From contig JANQSI010000004.1 of the NCBI GenBank assembly GCA_028284125.1, forward strand, positions 186,001 to 250,000: a DNA stretch of 64,000 bases, written 5' to 3'. Of this stretch, positions 20,072-31,000 are shown piece by piece. The DNA comes from Cyclobacteriaceae bacterium. Its GTDB lineage: Bacteria; Bacteroidota; Bacteroidia; Cytophagales; Cyclobacteriaceae. Below the pieces are notes generated by a model, which had not been told where the DNA came from, did not search any database, and worked only from the letters and a program-made list of their open reading frames with translations. Within the stretch, counting starts at the first letter, position 1. The number at the start of each line of letters is the position of its first letter. The translations under genes were made by a program, and so were the position numbers.

Positions 20072-20332
20072 TCAATTGGAACCTATCAGTTCACCGACAT
20101 GATATCCTTTTGATTCGAGGAAATGCTCAACTTCATTTATCTCAAAACCCTCCGATACGACAAGTTTCATAACCTTTTCCCAATCAAGCAGATCAATGCT
20201 CCATCGTATGATGTCTTTATGACTGTCGAAGTACCAAGACAATTGATTGACATCAAATTGTGTTGCAATGGATGTTCCTAAAATGTGAACATCCTCGCCT
20301 ATTGATTTTTCTAATTGAAATAGTGTTTCCAT
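20072..20332 (-). CDS. hypothetical small cytosolic protein, coupled to the upstream TonB receptor
   Basis: 86 aa; start codon overlaps the receptor stop (TAATG on the minus strand). Confidence 0.65.
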   Translation of the reverse strand: METLFQLEKSIGEDVHILGTSIATQFDVNQLSWYFDSHKDIIRWSIDLLDWEKVMKLVVSEGFEINEVEHFLESKGYHVGELIGSN

Positions 20333-22743
20333 TAAAATTGAATTCTATACATGACATCTGGGAAAAACCCTATCTGTTCTACCAGGTTGATTTCATCTGT
20401 TACACTGTTGTAGCGTCTAACAAACTCATTTCTACGATCTGAGATGTTCTGAAAATCAACAAAGAACTGGTGAGATACTTTATTCTTGTTTAGTCTCACA
20501 CCAAACTTGACATCCCACCTGAAATATTGACCATAGCGTTCGCTAAAAGCAATTTCTTCCATACGGATTTCACGTCCCGCATTTGCTCGTGTAGCAGCTA
20601 AGTCAATAGGTGAGTATGGTCTTCCACCTGAGGTTGTGACTTTTGTGTCGAACGTCCAGGCATTTTGCCTATTTGGTCCGAACTTCCACTCTTTTCCAAA
20701 TAAGAGATTCGCTACATAATTGTTGTTGAAAGCCGTGCTTCTCTGAATGCCATCACTTCCCTCGTACTGAGATTCAAAAATTGAAGTAGTCAACAATAAA
20801 TAGTAATCTCGACTGAAAAATTTCTCAAGTGTTATTTCCGCTCCATAGTTAAATCCAGTTCCTTCATTGACCAATGAACCTCTTTCTTCAAAAATGAAAT
20901 CAGATCCTTCATTGATAATCGAGTAGCTAGAAGTCGTTTGTTCAACTGGTATATCAAATAAGCTTTGGTAATACAACTCGGTCTTCAATCTCCAATCCGG
21001 ACCAAGATTCTTGTCATAGCCAAGAACGAAATGATGGGCTTTCATAAAACCTAGATCCTGATTAGTAGGAAGTGTTATACCAGGAGATACTTCTTCCTGA
21101 AAAAATAGGATTGGAGCCGGAATTGATTGTCCATGTAATCCATAAGCTAGACTCCATCTCTGAGTGGGTGTCTTGTTCCAGCTGACCGCAACTCTTGGCT
21201 CAATCATGAAATCATCTGTCAATCCATGATTCTGTGTATGAAAACCAAAAGTGGTAGATAAATCATCTGTCAATCGATATTCAGCTTGGGCATATGTTTG
21301 CAGCAAATTATAAGACTCCTGGAAATCCTGATTTATCAAAAAGTAATCAGGGATGGAATCATTGTTGATGTCTGGAATACTTACACGATCATCTCGATCT
21401 TCCGTAAAAACATTCATATCGTAGGTCTCATTCAAAAAACCAGCTCGTAATGTCCACCTGGCATTGAGCTTGCTATTTAAGGTCGAAGTAATCGTGTATC
21501 GGTTCTCTCTTGTGTCAGAATTTGTTGCGCGATACTTCTTGATGAGCAGATCATTATCATCCAATATTCGATTATCCTGGACGTATTCGTTTCCATTTGT
21601 GGATGCACCGAGTGATGTCTTTAGGTAGGTGTTTTTGCTAAATCTGAGTGTGTGGGCAAGTCCCATCAGACCAATTTCACTTTCAACAAAAGAATCTACA
21701 TTAGGGTCAGCGAATAAATCAGTTTCATCAGTTTCATCACCTAAGAAATCAATATTGCTTTTTCCGTAAATTCCGAAGAGTTCTATTCTGCCAAATTTGT
21801 AGTCGCCTAAGTTGACTTTGAATGATAAATCCTGGTAAAAAGGTGTAGCACTGGTTCCGGTGGCTGCAAGGCTTGCAACTCCATATCGATAAGAAGTTAG
21901 AAACGATGCATTTCTATTCTTGTTGATCGGCCCTTCAGCCATAAATTCCAATCCTGTATAAGCGGCCATTTGGCCGGTAAATTCAAACTTGTCGGCATTT
22001 CCGTTTCTAAACATGATGTCAAACACTGCTGCGTTTGCATTTCCATATTCTGCAGGGAAAGCTCCGGTTAGAAAGTCAGAAGTTCGCAGCATGTTGGTAT
22101 TCAAGGCGTTTACTGGACCACCTGTTGTACCCAATGTTGAAAAGTGATTCGTAGAAGCAATGGGAATCCCCTCAACTCTCCACAACAAACCCGTCGGGGA
22201 GTTCCCACGCACCACGATATCATTCCGAGCGTCGTTGGTTGAGCTCACACCGGCATAAGATGCAGCCAACTTAGCCGGATCATTTCTTCCACCTGAAAAT
22301 CTAGTCACTTCTTCAATACTGAAAGTTCTGGCACTTACTTTGGCCAAATCGTTGATTGGCATGTCTTTGTTTGCATTTGCCGTGATGACAACTTCTTCAA
22401 GCTTCTCGACAGATTCTTCCAATAGTAATTCAAGAACGACCTCCTTTCCAGCCGTTACCAGAACATTGGGAACTGTGATCGATTTGTATCCGATGTACTG
22501 AACTGCAAATACTTGCCTTCCAAAAGGGACATCTTCAATTCTAAAGGAACCATCAACATCAGTTATTGATCCTTTTATGGGATCGGATCCAAGCAGCGTT
22601 ATGGTAGCGCCGATTAACGGATACTCTGCCTGTGAATCGAGAATTTTTCCTTTGACCACCTGAGTTTGTGCAAAAACCAGGTTCACTAGTGTACTTAAGC
22701 TGACTATCAAAAGTACTTTGGTCATCGTGGTGTTAGTCTTCAT
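20332..22743 (-). CDS. TonB-dependent receptor with CarboxypepD_reg-like N-terminal domain
   Basis: VVKGKILDSQAEYPLIGATITLLGSDPIKGSITDVDGSFRIEDVPFGRQVFAVQYIGYKS, plug domain and long beta-barrel. Confidence 0.92.
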   Translation of the reverse strand: MKTNTTMTKVLLIVSLSTLVNLVFAQTQVVKGKILDSQAEYPLIGATITLLGSDPIKGSITDVDGSFRIEDVPFGRQVFAVQYIGYKSITVPNVLVTAGKEVVLELLLEESVEKLEEVVITANANKDMPINDLAKVSARTFSIEEVTRFSGGRNDPAKLAASYAGVSSTNDARNDIVVRGNSPTGLLWRVEGIPIASTNHFSTLGTTGGPVNALNTNMLRTSDFLTGAFPAEYGNANAAVFDIMFRNGNADKFEFTGQMAAYTGLEFMAEGPINKNRNASFLTSYRYGVASLAATGTSATPFYQDLSFKVNLGDYKFGRIELFGIYGKSNIDFLGDETDETDLFADPNVDSFVESEIGLMGLAHTLRFSKNTYLKTSLGASTNGNEYVQDNRILDDNDLLIKKYRATNSDTRENRYTITSTLNSKLNARWTLRAGFLNETYDMNVFTEDRDDRVSIPDINNDSIPDYFLINQDFQESYNLLQTYAQAEYRLTDDLSTTFGFHTQNHGLTDDFMIEPRVAVSWNKTPTQRWSLAYGLHGQSIPAPILFFQEEVSPGITLPTNQDLGFMKAHHFVLGYDKNLGPDWRLKTELYYQSLFDIPVEQTTSSYSIINEGSDFIFEERGSLVNEGTGFNYGAEITLEKFFSRDYYLLLTTSIFESQYEGSDGIQRSTAFNNNYVANLLFGKEWKFGPNRQNAWTFDTKVTTSGGRPYSPIDLAATRANAGREIRMEEIAFSERYGQYFRWDVKFGVRLNKNKVSHQFFVDFQNISDRRNEFVRRYNSVTDEINLVEQIGFFPDVMYRIQF

Positions 22744-22966
22744 TGTGTTTCGATTTTATAGTTTCAGCTAAACTATTTTTTGGAATTGCACACTTAAAGA
22801 AGAATGAGGTTGAGGTCAGGTTTTAAGTGACTGAAACCCGATGTTTATTGTTTAAACCTCAATAATCACACTTGAGTAAAGGTTTGCTAGTTGGATAGGT
22901 TTTTTTTCGGTTTCGACTGTCTATTTCCCTGCTTGAGTTGACATATGTTCATCTCCCTTTCAGCTT

Positions 22967-24022
22967 ATGTATATCTTTAATTTCGAAATGAAGCTTAGAG
23001 AAATACATTACCGTTGGTTAGGAATCCCAATTGTAGCGTTGATCGCAGAATTGGCAACAGAACATCCAGTGGCAGATCTTACCTATGGTGAGAAGTATTT
23101 CATCTCCGTCATGTTCACAGCTGTTTATTGGAGTGGCGCTGCGATCATTATCAAATACTTCAGAAGAAAATTCCCGCAGATAAGTTCCACGTCAAAAAGG
23201 GTAATCTCCTCGGCAATTTGTATCATCATCTGGATGATTTTTGGTGGAATTCCGATCAAATTATTGCTTGGCTTAGATAGCCTCGATCACCTGATGCAGT
23301 TTAAGTCTCATACGGCATTTATTCCCTTTAATTTGGTGGCCGCTACCGTAATTACTTTGATCTATGAAGCTTTTTACTTTTTTGAAAAATGGAAAGAATC
23401 GTTCCGCTTGAATGAGGAACTGAAAAATCGCCAGATTAGAACGCAGTACGAAGTTCTCCAAAACCAGATGAGTCCACATTTCTTATTTAATAGCTTAAAC
23501 ACACTCACCTCAATTATTCCAGAAGATCCGGAGGCAGCTGTTTCATTTACTGAGAAACTCTCTGAGGTGTACCGATACATCCTTCAAAACAAAGAGCGAG
23601 AGTTGGTGACGTTAGACGAGGAAGTAGATTTTGCAAAGTCTTATCTTTTTCTACTTCGCATGAGGTTTTCTGAAAATCTGACCTTTCAATTTGAGATAGA
23701 AAAGAAGTATGAAAAGCTAAACATACCTCCGCTAACACTGCAGATGCTGATTGAAAATGCGATCAAGCATAACGTCATTTCAAAAGCTAAGCCCCTTCAC
23801 ATCAATGTGTACATTGACAATGGAAAGTCCGTAATTGTGAAGAATAATTTGCAGAAAAAAGAATCATTAGAAAAGTCCACAAAAACGGGTTTGGAAAACA
23901 TCAAGAAGAGGTACAGCATATTGGGAGGTAAAAAGATTGATATTATCTCCAGTGCAAATAATTTCATGGTTGCAGTTCCGCTCATAGATTTGCTGGAAGA
24001 ATCCGATCTGGCACTCGCATGA
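22967..24022 (+). CDS. LytS/YehU-type sensor histidine kinase
   Basis: TM N-terminus; LQNQMSPHFLFNSLNTLTSIIPEDPEAAVSFTEKLSEVYRYIL (His_kinase), PPLTLQMLIENAIKHNV. Confidence 0.93.
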   Translation: MYIFNFEMKLREIHYRWLGIPIVALIAELATEHPVADLTYGEKYFISVMFTAVYWSGAAIIIKYFRRKFPQISSTSKRVISSAICIIIWMIFGGIPIKLLLGLDSLDHLMQFKSHTAFIPFNLVAATVITLIYEAFYFFEKWKESFRLNEELKNRQIRTQYEVLQNQMSPHFLFNSLNTLTSIIPEDPEAAVSFTEKLSEVYRYILQNKERELVTLDEEVDFAKSYLFLLRMRFSENLTFQFEIEKKYEKLNIPPLTLQMLIENAIKHNVISKAKPLHINVYIDNGKSVIVKNNLQKKESLEKSTKTGLENIKKRYSILGGKKIDIISSANNFMVAVPLIDLLEESDLALA

Positions 24023-24777
24023 AGGTCCTAATTATCGAAGATGAAGCACCAGCCTTTCGAAGGCTTCAGAAAATCCTTTCTGAAATTGATCCCGATATGG
24101 AAATATTAGAAGTCATGGACAGTGTGGAAGATTCTGTGAAGTGGATGAATAACCATCAATGGCCTGATCTGATCTTTATGGACATTCAGATAAGTGATGG
24201 TCTCAGCTTCCAGATTTTTGATGAGATCAAAGTAGAATCTCCGGTGATTTTCACAACAGCATTTGATGAATACTTGCTGAAGGCATTTAAAGTAAACAGC
24301 ATTGATTATTTACTTAAGCCCATCAAAAAAGAAGAGCTTGAAAGAGCGCTGGAGAAATACAGAAACCTTACCAAAAAGTATTCAACCGAATTGGATATCA
24401 GCGAATTGGTCAAGAAGATTTCATTGACAGAAACCACTTACAAATCTCGGTTTTTAGTGAAACAGGGAGATAAAATGCTGGCGATTCGAACGGAGGATAT
24501 TGTTTGTTTTCAATCAAAGCATGGTGTGGTTCATATTATTACTAAGCATGGCAAAACCTATCTTTCCGATTTTACTCTGGATGAGCTGGTCAATCAATTA
24601 GATCCGAAAAACTTTTATCGTGCCAACCGTCAGTTTCTCATTCATGCGGATTTCATCAACACCGTACACAAACATTTCAAGGGTAAGCTGCTCGTAGAAC
24701 TGGATCATTTCTCTGACGAACAAATCCTGGTAAGCAGCGAAAAAGCAACTGCTTTCAAGAATTGGCTGGATCAATAA
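24019..24777 (+). CDS. LytTR-family response regulator
   Basis: REC domain MKVLIIEDEAPAFRRL..DLIFMDIQISDG..YLLKPIKKEEL and LytTR domain RFLVKQGDKMLAIRTEDIVCFQS..FYRANRQFLIHADFI; overlaps the kinase by 4 nt. Confidence 0.95.
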   Translation: MKVLIIEDEAPAFRRLQKILSEIDPDMEILEVMDSVEDSVKWMNNHQWPDLIFMDIQISDGLSFQIFDEIKVESPVIFTTAFDEYLLKAFKVNSIDYLLKPIKKEELERALEKYRNLTKKYSTELDISELVKKISLTETTYKSRFLVKQGDKMLAIRTEDIVCFQSKHGVVHIITKHGKTYLSDFTLDELVNQLDPKNFYRANRQFLIHADFINTVHKHFKGKLLVELDHFSDEQILVSSEKATAFKNWLDQ

Positions 24778-24780
24778 AGC

Positions 24781-26013
24781 TTAAGAACTCAATGCTCTAA
24801 TTCGTTCTTTCAAAGGCGGATGAGAGTAATGAACAAAGACAAATGCTGGATGGGGCGTTAGATTGGAAAGGTGATCCGAACTTAATCGCTTAAGACCTTC
24901 AATCAATGGCTCAGGTTTATAAGTGGTTTTAGCATAATCATCAGCTTCGAATTCGTTTTTACGACTCAGTATATTTCCAAGAATGCCGAGTATCCTTGAT
25001 ACCGGAGAATATAAAATTCCAAAGGCAAGCATATTCAAATGAAGTGCGGATGTCTGACCGCCCATTGCCCAGCTTACTTCTGCATTAAATGCCATCAATG
25101 AAAATAGATAGAGCATTAGGCCCATGATTCCCACACTCAGAATTGTGCTGAGTATGATGTGTTTCTTTTTGTAGTGTCCCACTTCGTGGGCAAAAACTGC
25201 CGTCAACTCTTCGATGGAATGATTTTCAATCAAGGTATCGAACAAAACCACTTTCTTCTTTTTGCCTAAGCCGGAAAAGAAGGCGTTTCCCTTACTTGAT
25301 CTCTTCGAACCATCCATGACGAAAATGTTTTTCAAAGGAAATTTTACTTTGTTGCTGTATTCCTGGATAGAAGTTTTCAATTCACCTTCTTCTAAGGGCT
25401 TGAGTTTGTTAAAAAGGGGCAGAATTAGTGAGGTATAAAACATGTTGGCAAACAGCATGAACCCTGCAATCACTGCCCAGAAATACAACCAGAAATTGGT
25501 GCCCATAAAATTGACCATGTAGATAAACACAGTTAGTAAAATTCCGCCAATGATGATGGTTAAAATGTAGCCTTTTATTTTATCCAGAATAAATGTCTTA
25601 GCAGTTGTTTTGTTGAATCCATATTTTTCTTCGATTACAAAGGTCCCGTAAATGGAAAATGGAATTCCAATGATATCGGAGATGACAAAAAGCACTCCAA
25701 AAAAGATAAGCGTAGAAAGCATATCCAAAGGTGAGAATGTTCGAATCCAATCATCAATGATGCCGAACCAACCGAAATAAATCGCACAGAAAGTAAGAAT
25801 AAAACTGAAGGAAGCAGAGAAAATAGCAAACCTGGAAACTTCCGCTTGATAGGCTTGAGATTTTGCATATTTCTCCTCGTCGTAAATTCCTTCGAGCTCT
25901 TTTGGAATCGGCTTCTTCGAGCTTTTTCGATTCAGAAAACTTAAGATTCGCTCAAGAATAAAATCAAAGGAGATGATTCCGAGAAGGAGATATAAAATGG
26001 TTTGTTCGTTCAT
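24781..26013 (-). CDS. M48 family metallopeptidase (CAAX prenyl protease 1 / Ste24-like)
   Basis: HEVGH motif in AVFAHEVGHYKKKH, SKGNAFFSGLGKKKKVVLFDTLIENH, NEFEADDYA, HPPLKERI. Confidence 0.93.
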   Translation of the reverse strand: MNEQTILYLLLGIISFDFILERILSFLNRKSSKKPIPKELEGIYDEEKYAKSQAYQAEVSRFAIFSASFSFILTFCAIYFGWFGIIDDWIRTFSPLDMLSTLIFFGVLFVISDIIGIPFSIYGTFVIEEKYGFNKTTAKTFILDKIKGYILTIIIGGILLTVFIYMVNFMGTNFWLYFWAVIAGFMLFANMFYTSLILPLFNKLKPLEEGELKTSIQEYSNKVKFPLKNIFVMDGSKRSSKGNAFFSGLGKKKKVVLFDTLIENHSIEELTAVFAHEVGHYKKKHIILSTILSVGIMGLMLYLFSLMAFNAEVSWAMGGQTSALHLNMLAFGILYSPVSRILGILGNILSRKNEFEADDYAKTTYKPEPLIEGLKRLSSDHLSNLTPHPAFVFVHYSHPPLKERIRALSS

Positions 26014-26198
26014 TTCTTCCTTTTTAATCCGGCATCTTTCATGATACTGTGCAAAGTGCCTGTAGGTATTTCCTTACTATGAATTGGAACAATGATATTC
26101 TTATTTCCAGTTTTCTTGAAAATCGCATGACTTCCGGATTGTCTTACGAAAACAAACCCTTCTTTTTCCAGAAGCTTTACTAAATCCTTTGGTTTCAT
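26010..26198 (-). CDS. hicA: HicA-family toxin (type II TA)
   Basis: MKPKDLVKLLEKEGFVFVRQSGSHAIFKKTGNKNIIVPIHSKEIPTGTLHSIMKDAGL: HicA/YcfA fold with catalytic GSHxxF. Confidence 0.93.
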   Translation of the reverse strand: MKPKDLVKLLEKEGFVFVRQSGSHAIFKKTGNKNIIVPIHSKEIPTGTLHSIMKDAGLKRKK

Positions 26199-26390
26199 TT
26201 AAACCAATTGCAGGGATTTTTTGCCTATTTCCTCTTCGAGAATTGTATCAAGGTATAGGTGTACGGCATCTTTGAGATTTTCCATTGCCTCTTTGACAGT
26301 TTTTCCGTGAGTGTGACATCCAGGAAGTTCGGGACACCAAGTATGGAATTCATCTCCATCTCTTTCAATTTCAAAGCTCAAATTTTCCAT
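26199..26390 (-). CDS. hicB: HicB-family antitoxin (short form)
   Basis: FEIERDGDEFHTWCPELPGCHTHGKTVKEAMENLKDAVHLYLD: HicB RNase-H-like fold; 63 aa with no obvious C-terminal DNA-binding domain. Confidence 0.9.
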   Translation of the reverse strand: MENLSFEIERDGDEFHTWCPELPGCHTHGKTVKEAMENLKDAVHLYLDTILEEEIGKKSLQLV

Positions 26391-26429
26391 GATAACAAAA
26401 CTAATTTAAAAACGCATTAATATGGCTCA

Positions 26430-26915
26430 TCAGTTCCCTTTATGATTTACAACTTCCAGCTTTACAATCACACTTCTAGATCCATATTTCACAAATACGA
26501 TGCGAACTTGATCATGGAGCTTTAGTTGTGATGCACCATCAAATCGAAGCTTTGGAATTGGATTAAAAAGTAGATAGGTTCTTCCACTGATTTTAATGGA
26601 GCTGAGATAGGCATCATCAGATTCGTCCAATTCAGAAATCGAACCGCTTATCCCGATTTGATTCGTGTTTAGAAAAGCATACTTATCATTATAAATAGTC
26701 AGGGAATTGTAAAGCGAGTAACTGAAAGCAACCAGCGAGACAATGGAGATGATTACGCCGTTGACTATTCCACTTCCAAATAGAAATCCTTTGTCTGGCT
26801 CTGTCCTTCTACCTCTTGCAATGAGAAAAATTCCTAAGATGAGAAACGGAACGGGCAATAAAAAATCTAGACTGAGACCAGGGTGAGTCCAATCTGTAAT
26901 GAGTCTATAATCCAC
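26430..26915 (-). CDS. hypothetical membrane protein
   Basis: 161 aa with two hydrophobic segments. Confidence 0.65.
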   Translation of the reverse strand: MDYRLITDWTHPGLSLDFLLPVPFLILGIFLIARGRRTEPDKGFLFGSGIVNGVIISIVSLVAFSYSLYNSLTIYNDKYAFLNTNQIGISGSISELDESDDAYLSSIKISGRTYLLFNPIPKLRFDGASQLKLHDQVRIVFVKYGSRSVIVKLEVVNHKGN

Positions 26916-26924
26916 TCAATAAAA

Positions 26925-27950
26925 TTAGAAAATAAATGGAATTGGACATCTCAATTTCCTAACATCAGCTGAAGGCTTTAGTGGATCTGATAAAGAGAAA
27001 GAATAGGTAATGGAAATTTCATGAGCACCTCCAGTACCAATCCCAAGGTCTGAAATAGTGTAGTCAAAACTATATCCAAACGTTGCTCTATTGCTTTCAA
27101 ACCCAACCATAAATACCAACGCATCACTATTGGCAATGCCATCTTGTTCTTTTATTGGGAGTCCTCGATACCAAAGTCCGACAAGCATGGGTGATAAGGT
27201 GACATAAGCACCGAGATCTAACTGATCAAAATCTCCCTGAGAACGATAGTTGAAAGATGGAGTAAAGCTGTATTCTTTAGTCGTTCTTGTTTTTGCCGGA
27301 CCAAACGGGATTCGATACCCGCCGTGCATTGAAATCCTTCTTGGTAATGGTGCATTCCCACCAGCAATTGACTGATTAGGTTCATTCACATGATGCATTG
27401 CTGCTCCAAACCAAAAATTAGGACTGAAAAAGATCCCGCCGAAAGAAAGATCAAAGAACTGAGCATTGAAGCCGGTATTAAATATTTCTGATGTGGTTGG
27501 ACTTATTTGTCCGGTGTTATCAAACTGATCTCCAAATGTGAGTTTGTCAAAGTCTAGATCCCGGATGGTATAGGCAGCCTGAATTCCAGGCCGGAAGGTC
27601 CACCGATGATTCAAAGTCAATTGGTAAGCGTATTGAAGTCCGATAGAAGTTGATCTTAAACCAGCAATACCCTCACGGTCACTTGTAAACAAAAGACCAA
27701 CACTGCTGTAATAATCTTCAAAGTGATTATCGATATAGGCAGAGAACGTTTCAAAATTTGCTTCAAGGTTGGGCCATTGAGATCTGTAATTGATTCCCAT
27801 GCGACCTTTTTGATTGATTCCCACTAAGCCAGGATTGAGATACAATGGCGCTGCATAATATTGCGAGAATTGAGGGTCTTGAGCCATCAAAGTGTTCTCT
27901 GAGTAAAGAGAACTCAACATAACTAGGAGAATCAAAACCTTCTTTACCAT
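26925..27950 (-). CDS. PorP/SprF family type IX secretion system membrane protein
   Basis: QDPQFSQYYAAPLYLNPGLVGINQKGRMGINYRSQWPNLEANFETFSAYIDNHFEDYYSSVGLLFTSDREG, the PorP/SprF signature. Confidence 0.94.
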   Translation of the reverse strand: MVKKVLILLVMLSSLYSENTLMAQDPQFSQYYAAPLYLNPGLVGINQKGRMGINYRSQWPNLEANFETFSAYIDNHFEDYYSSVGLLFTSDREGIAGLRSTSIGLQYAYQLTLNHRWTFRPGIQAAYTIRDLDFDKLTFGDQFDNTGQISPTTSEIFNTGFNAQFFDLSFGGIFFSPNFWFGAAMHHVNEPNQSIAGGNAPLPRRISMHGGYRIPFGPAKTRTTKEYSFTPSFNYRSQGDFDQLDLGAYVTLSPMLVGLWYRGLPIKEQDGIANSDALVFMVGFESNRATFGYSFDYTISDLGIGTGGAHEISITYSFSLSDPLKPSADVRKLRCPIPFIF

Positions 27951-28081
27951 ACTAGAAAGTGAGATTTAAAATCAGGAAGCAAATTAGATAAATAATACAA
28001 ATTGATTCGAGATTAGTTCTTTTATATAAGTAATCAAACGAACATTCGCACGTTTGTATTTTAACGGTATTTTTACAGAAG

Positions 28082-31000
28082 TTGTGTATGAATAAGGACA
28101 TTCGGATGATTTTGAACCCCTATTGCTCTGAAAAGGTAAGAGTTTGGCTTGCGGTGTTTCTGGTATTTGGTGGATTCATTTCATTTGCCCAAAATGTAAC
28201 CGAGACTCGTTGGTATTTTGGCAACTCTCCGGAAAACCTTGTTTTTGATCGAAATGGGAGAGATGTCTATCTGGAGACCACTCAGTCTACTCCTTTTGGA
28301 ACAGGAGGTGCTGTCACAATCACGGATCAATTCACAGGCAATCTGCTTTTCTATTCCGATGGAGAACAAGTCTTCGATGGTTCTCATGCAGAAATTCCGA
28401 CATTTTCAGGGGGAACAAATTTGTCGGGAAATCCCGCGATTAATTCACCGGCAGTTGCAGCACCAGTAACCGGAAATCCGGGACAGTATTACATTTTCAC
28501 AAATTCCGGAACCAATGCCCCTAATGAAATTCAGTACTCTATAGTGGACATGAACCTGGCTGGAAATGGTTCTGCTCAATTTCCTCTAGGCGATGCTACA
28601 GTCATTAATCAAGGAACCGGATTGGCTGATCCTTCGGAGGCAATGACGGTAATTCCGCTGGGAGATGGTGAAACATTTTGGTTGTTGACTCAGGATAGAA
28701 ATACGTTTGAAATCCGGGTAACAGAGATTAACAATGGGGGAGTTGGCGCCACTATCAATTATGATTTCACCGATGGAACCAATCCGGGATTCCAGGCTTC
28801 CCATTTTTCTTTCAATCAAGATTCTTCCTGGCTAGCTGTGGCTCCTCAGTTATCAAATAGAAATATCTGGGTCCTTACTTTTGACCCTGCAACTGGTGTT
28901 CCGGCATTTGATCATCAATTGTTAAGCACAGGCTTTAATGATGGGGCAGGTGAATCGGTGTATGATGTCGAGTGGTCAAACGATGGTTCCAAATTATATT
29001 TTTCAAGATTCGGTGGAACAGGAGATGTTGGGAATGTGTATCAAATCGACTTTAACGATTCCACGGAAACAGCAACCCCAATTTTGGCCAATCCAATCAA
29101 CCGGAGTTATGGATTGAAACGCGCTATTGATGGTCGGATTTATCACCTCTATCAAGAGACAAATACCTCGTCATTTGAGCTAGGAAGGATTAATCGACCG
29201 GACAGCATTCCAGATTCAGTAGCTTATCAGCAAGTCGTTTTTCCGGACGATTTTGTAGCTCGACAATTCCCAGAATTTACCCCAGGATACAATTTCACTT
29301 TTGATACACTTGACTTCAATTATATAGACAGTTGTCTGGGAAATGTGACCAAATTTTTCCCAGTAATAGAACCAGTGCCTCAAAATGTGTTTTGGACATT
29401 GGAACCCGGAGTGGGTTCGACCGCTTATGCGCCACTGTATTCCTACCAGAATCCTGGTGGTTTTATGGTTAGCCTTACGGCAGAAATCAACGGTATCACT
29501 CAAACAGTAACAAAACCCGTCGACATACTTCAGAATGATCTAATGGTCGACATTGGAAATGACACCACGATTTGTGTGGATGAGATTTTAACACTGGATG
29601 CCGGAGCGGGTCAATCATGGGTTTGGAATACGGGTGATTCTACGCAAACCATTGATGTAGATACGGCTGGAACTTACTGGGTGGAGGTGACAAGCACAAC
29701 CGGATGTACAGGATTTTCCGATATAGAAGTAACCGAGTACGGAGTTTCTAACCAGCTTTCCAATCAGTGGTATTTTGGCGAGCAAGCGGGAATTGAATTT
29801 ACTGGTGGAGCCCAAGCGATTCTTGATGCCAACAACATGATGGCCACAGAAGGATGCGCGACAATTTCAGACGTTAATGGCGATTTACTTTTCTACACCA
29901 ATGGCTTTACCGTCTGGAACAGGGAACATGAAGTCATGCTGAATGGAGACACGATCGGTGGAGAACAGCCGGCTGCCCAGTCGGCCATCATTATGCCTTT
30001 CAATGGTGATGAAACCATGTTCTACATTTTCACGAACGAAAGTGTTTATGGAGATGGGGAATATGCGTTGCGATATTCCATTGTCGACATGAAAGAAGAT
30101 GTTGGTAAAGGAAAAGTGATTGTGAAGAACCGAATGCTGATGGACAATAGTACGGAGCGAGTTACAGCTTCAGGATTTACAGGAAATGATGTCATTGTCG
30201 CTCATGAGTTTGGAAACAATACTTTCCGATCGTTCTTTACCAATCCTAATGGCTTTTTTGCTGCTTTATATTCACCCGTGGGAGAAGTGCACGAGTTTAC
30301 CAATGAACAAAGCGGCACTGGCTACATGAAAATTTCTCCAGCTCAAAACACGATCGCCGTGAACATCCCTGGAACGAGCCAGGTTGAAATCTTTGATTTT
30401 GATGCTGGAGTTGTTTCCAATCCAAGATTGATTGATACAGGTGAACCTAACCTTTACGGACTCGAATATTCAACTGCTGGAACGAAATTGTATTTGACTA
30501 CTACAGGTGCAAATTCCAAACTCATCCAATATGACTTAGACAGCCTTAATTCTATGGATCCGGCCACAGATATTGAAGCCACCAAGTTTGATGGCTATCC
30601 TCAAGGGCCTGATTATGGTGCACTGCAAAATGGACCGGATGGTGTAATGTACATGGCAGTTGACAATTCCGGTACCATTGGGACAGTTAACAATAGCAAT
30701 GGAGATGATGCCGGGGCAAGCTTTGATCCAAATGGATTTGACCTTCAGGGGAGAACCAGTCGATTAGGGCTACCAAATTTTGCACAAAACCAATCACCCC
30801 CATTACAGCAACCGAGTATGACTGTGACAGTGGGATGTGTTGGTCAGGAATCTACCTTCAGTGGAGTAGGAAGGGACAATGTTATTGAAAACTATTTGTG
30901 GATTTTCGGTGATGGAACATCAGCCGTTGGGCAAGATACTACGCATACATACGCTGCTCCGGGAATTTATACGGTTCAGTTGGAACTGAGTAACCGTTGT

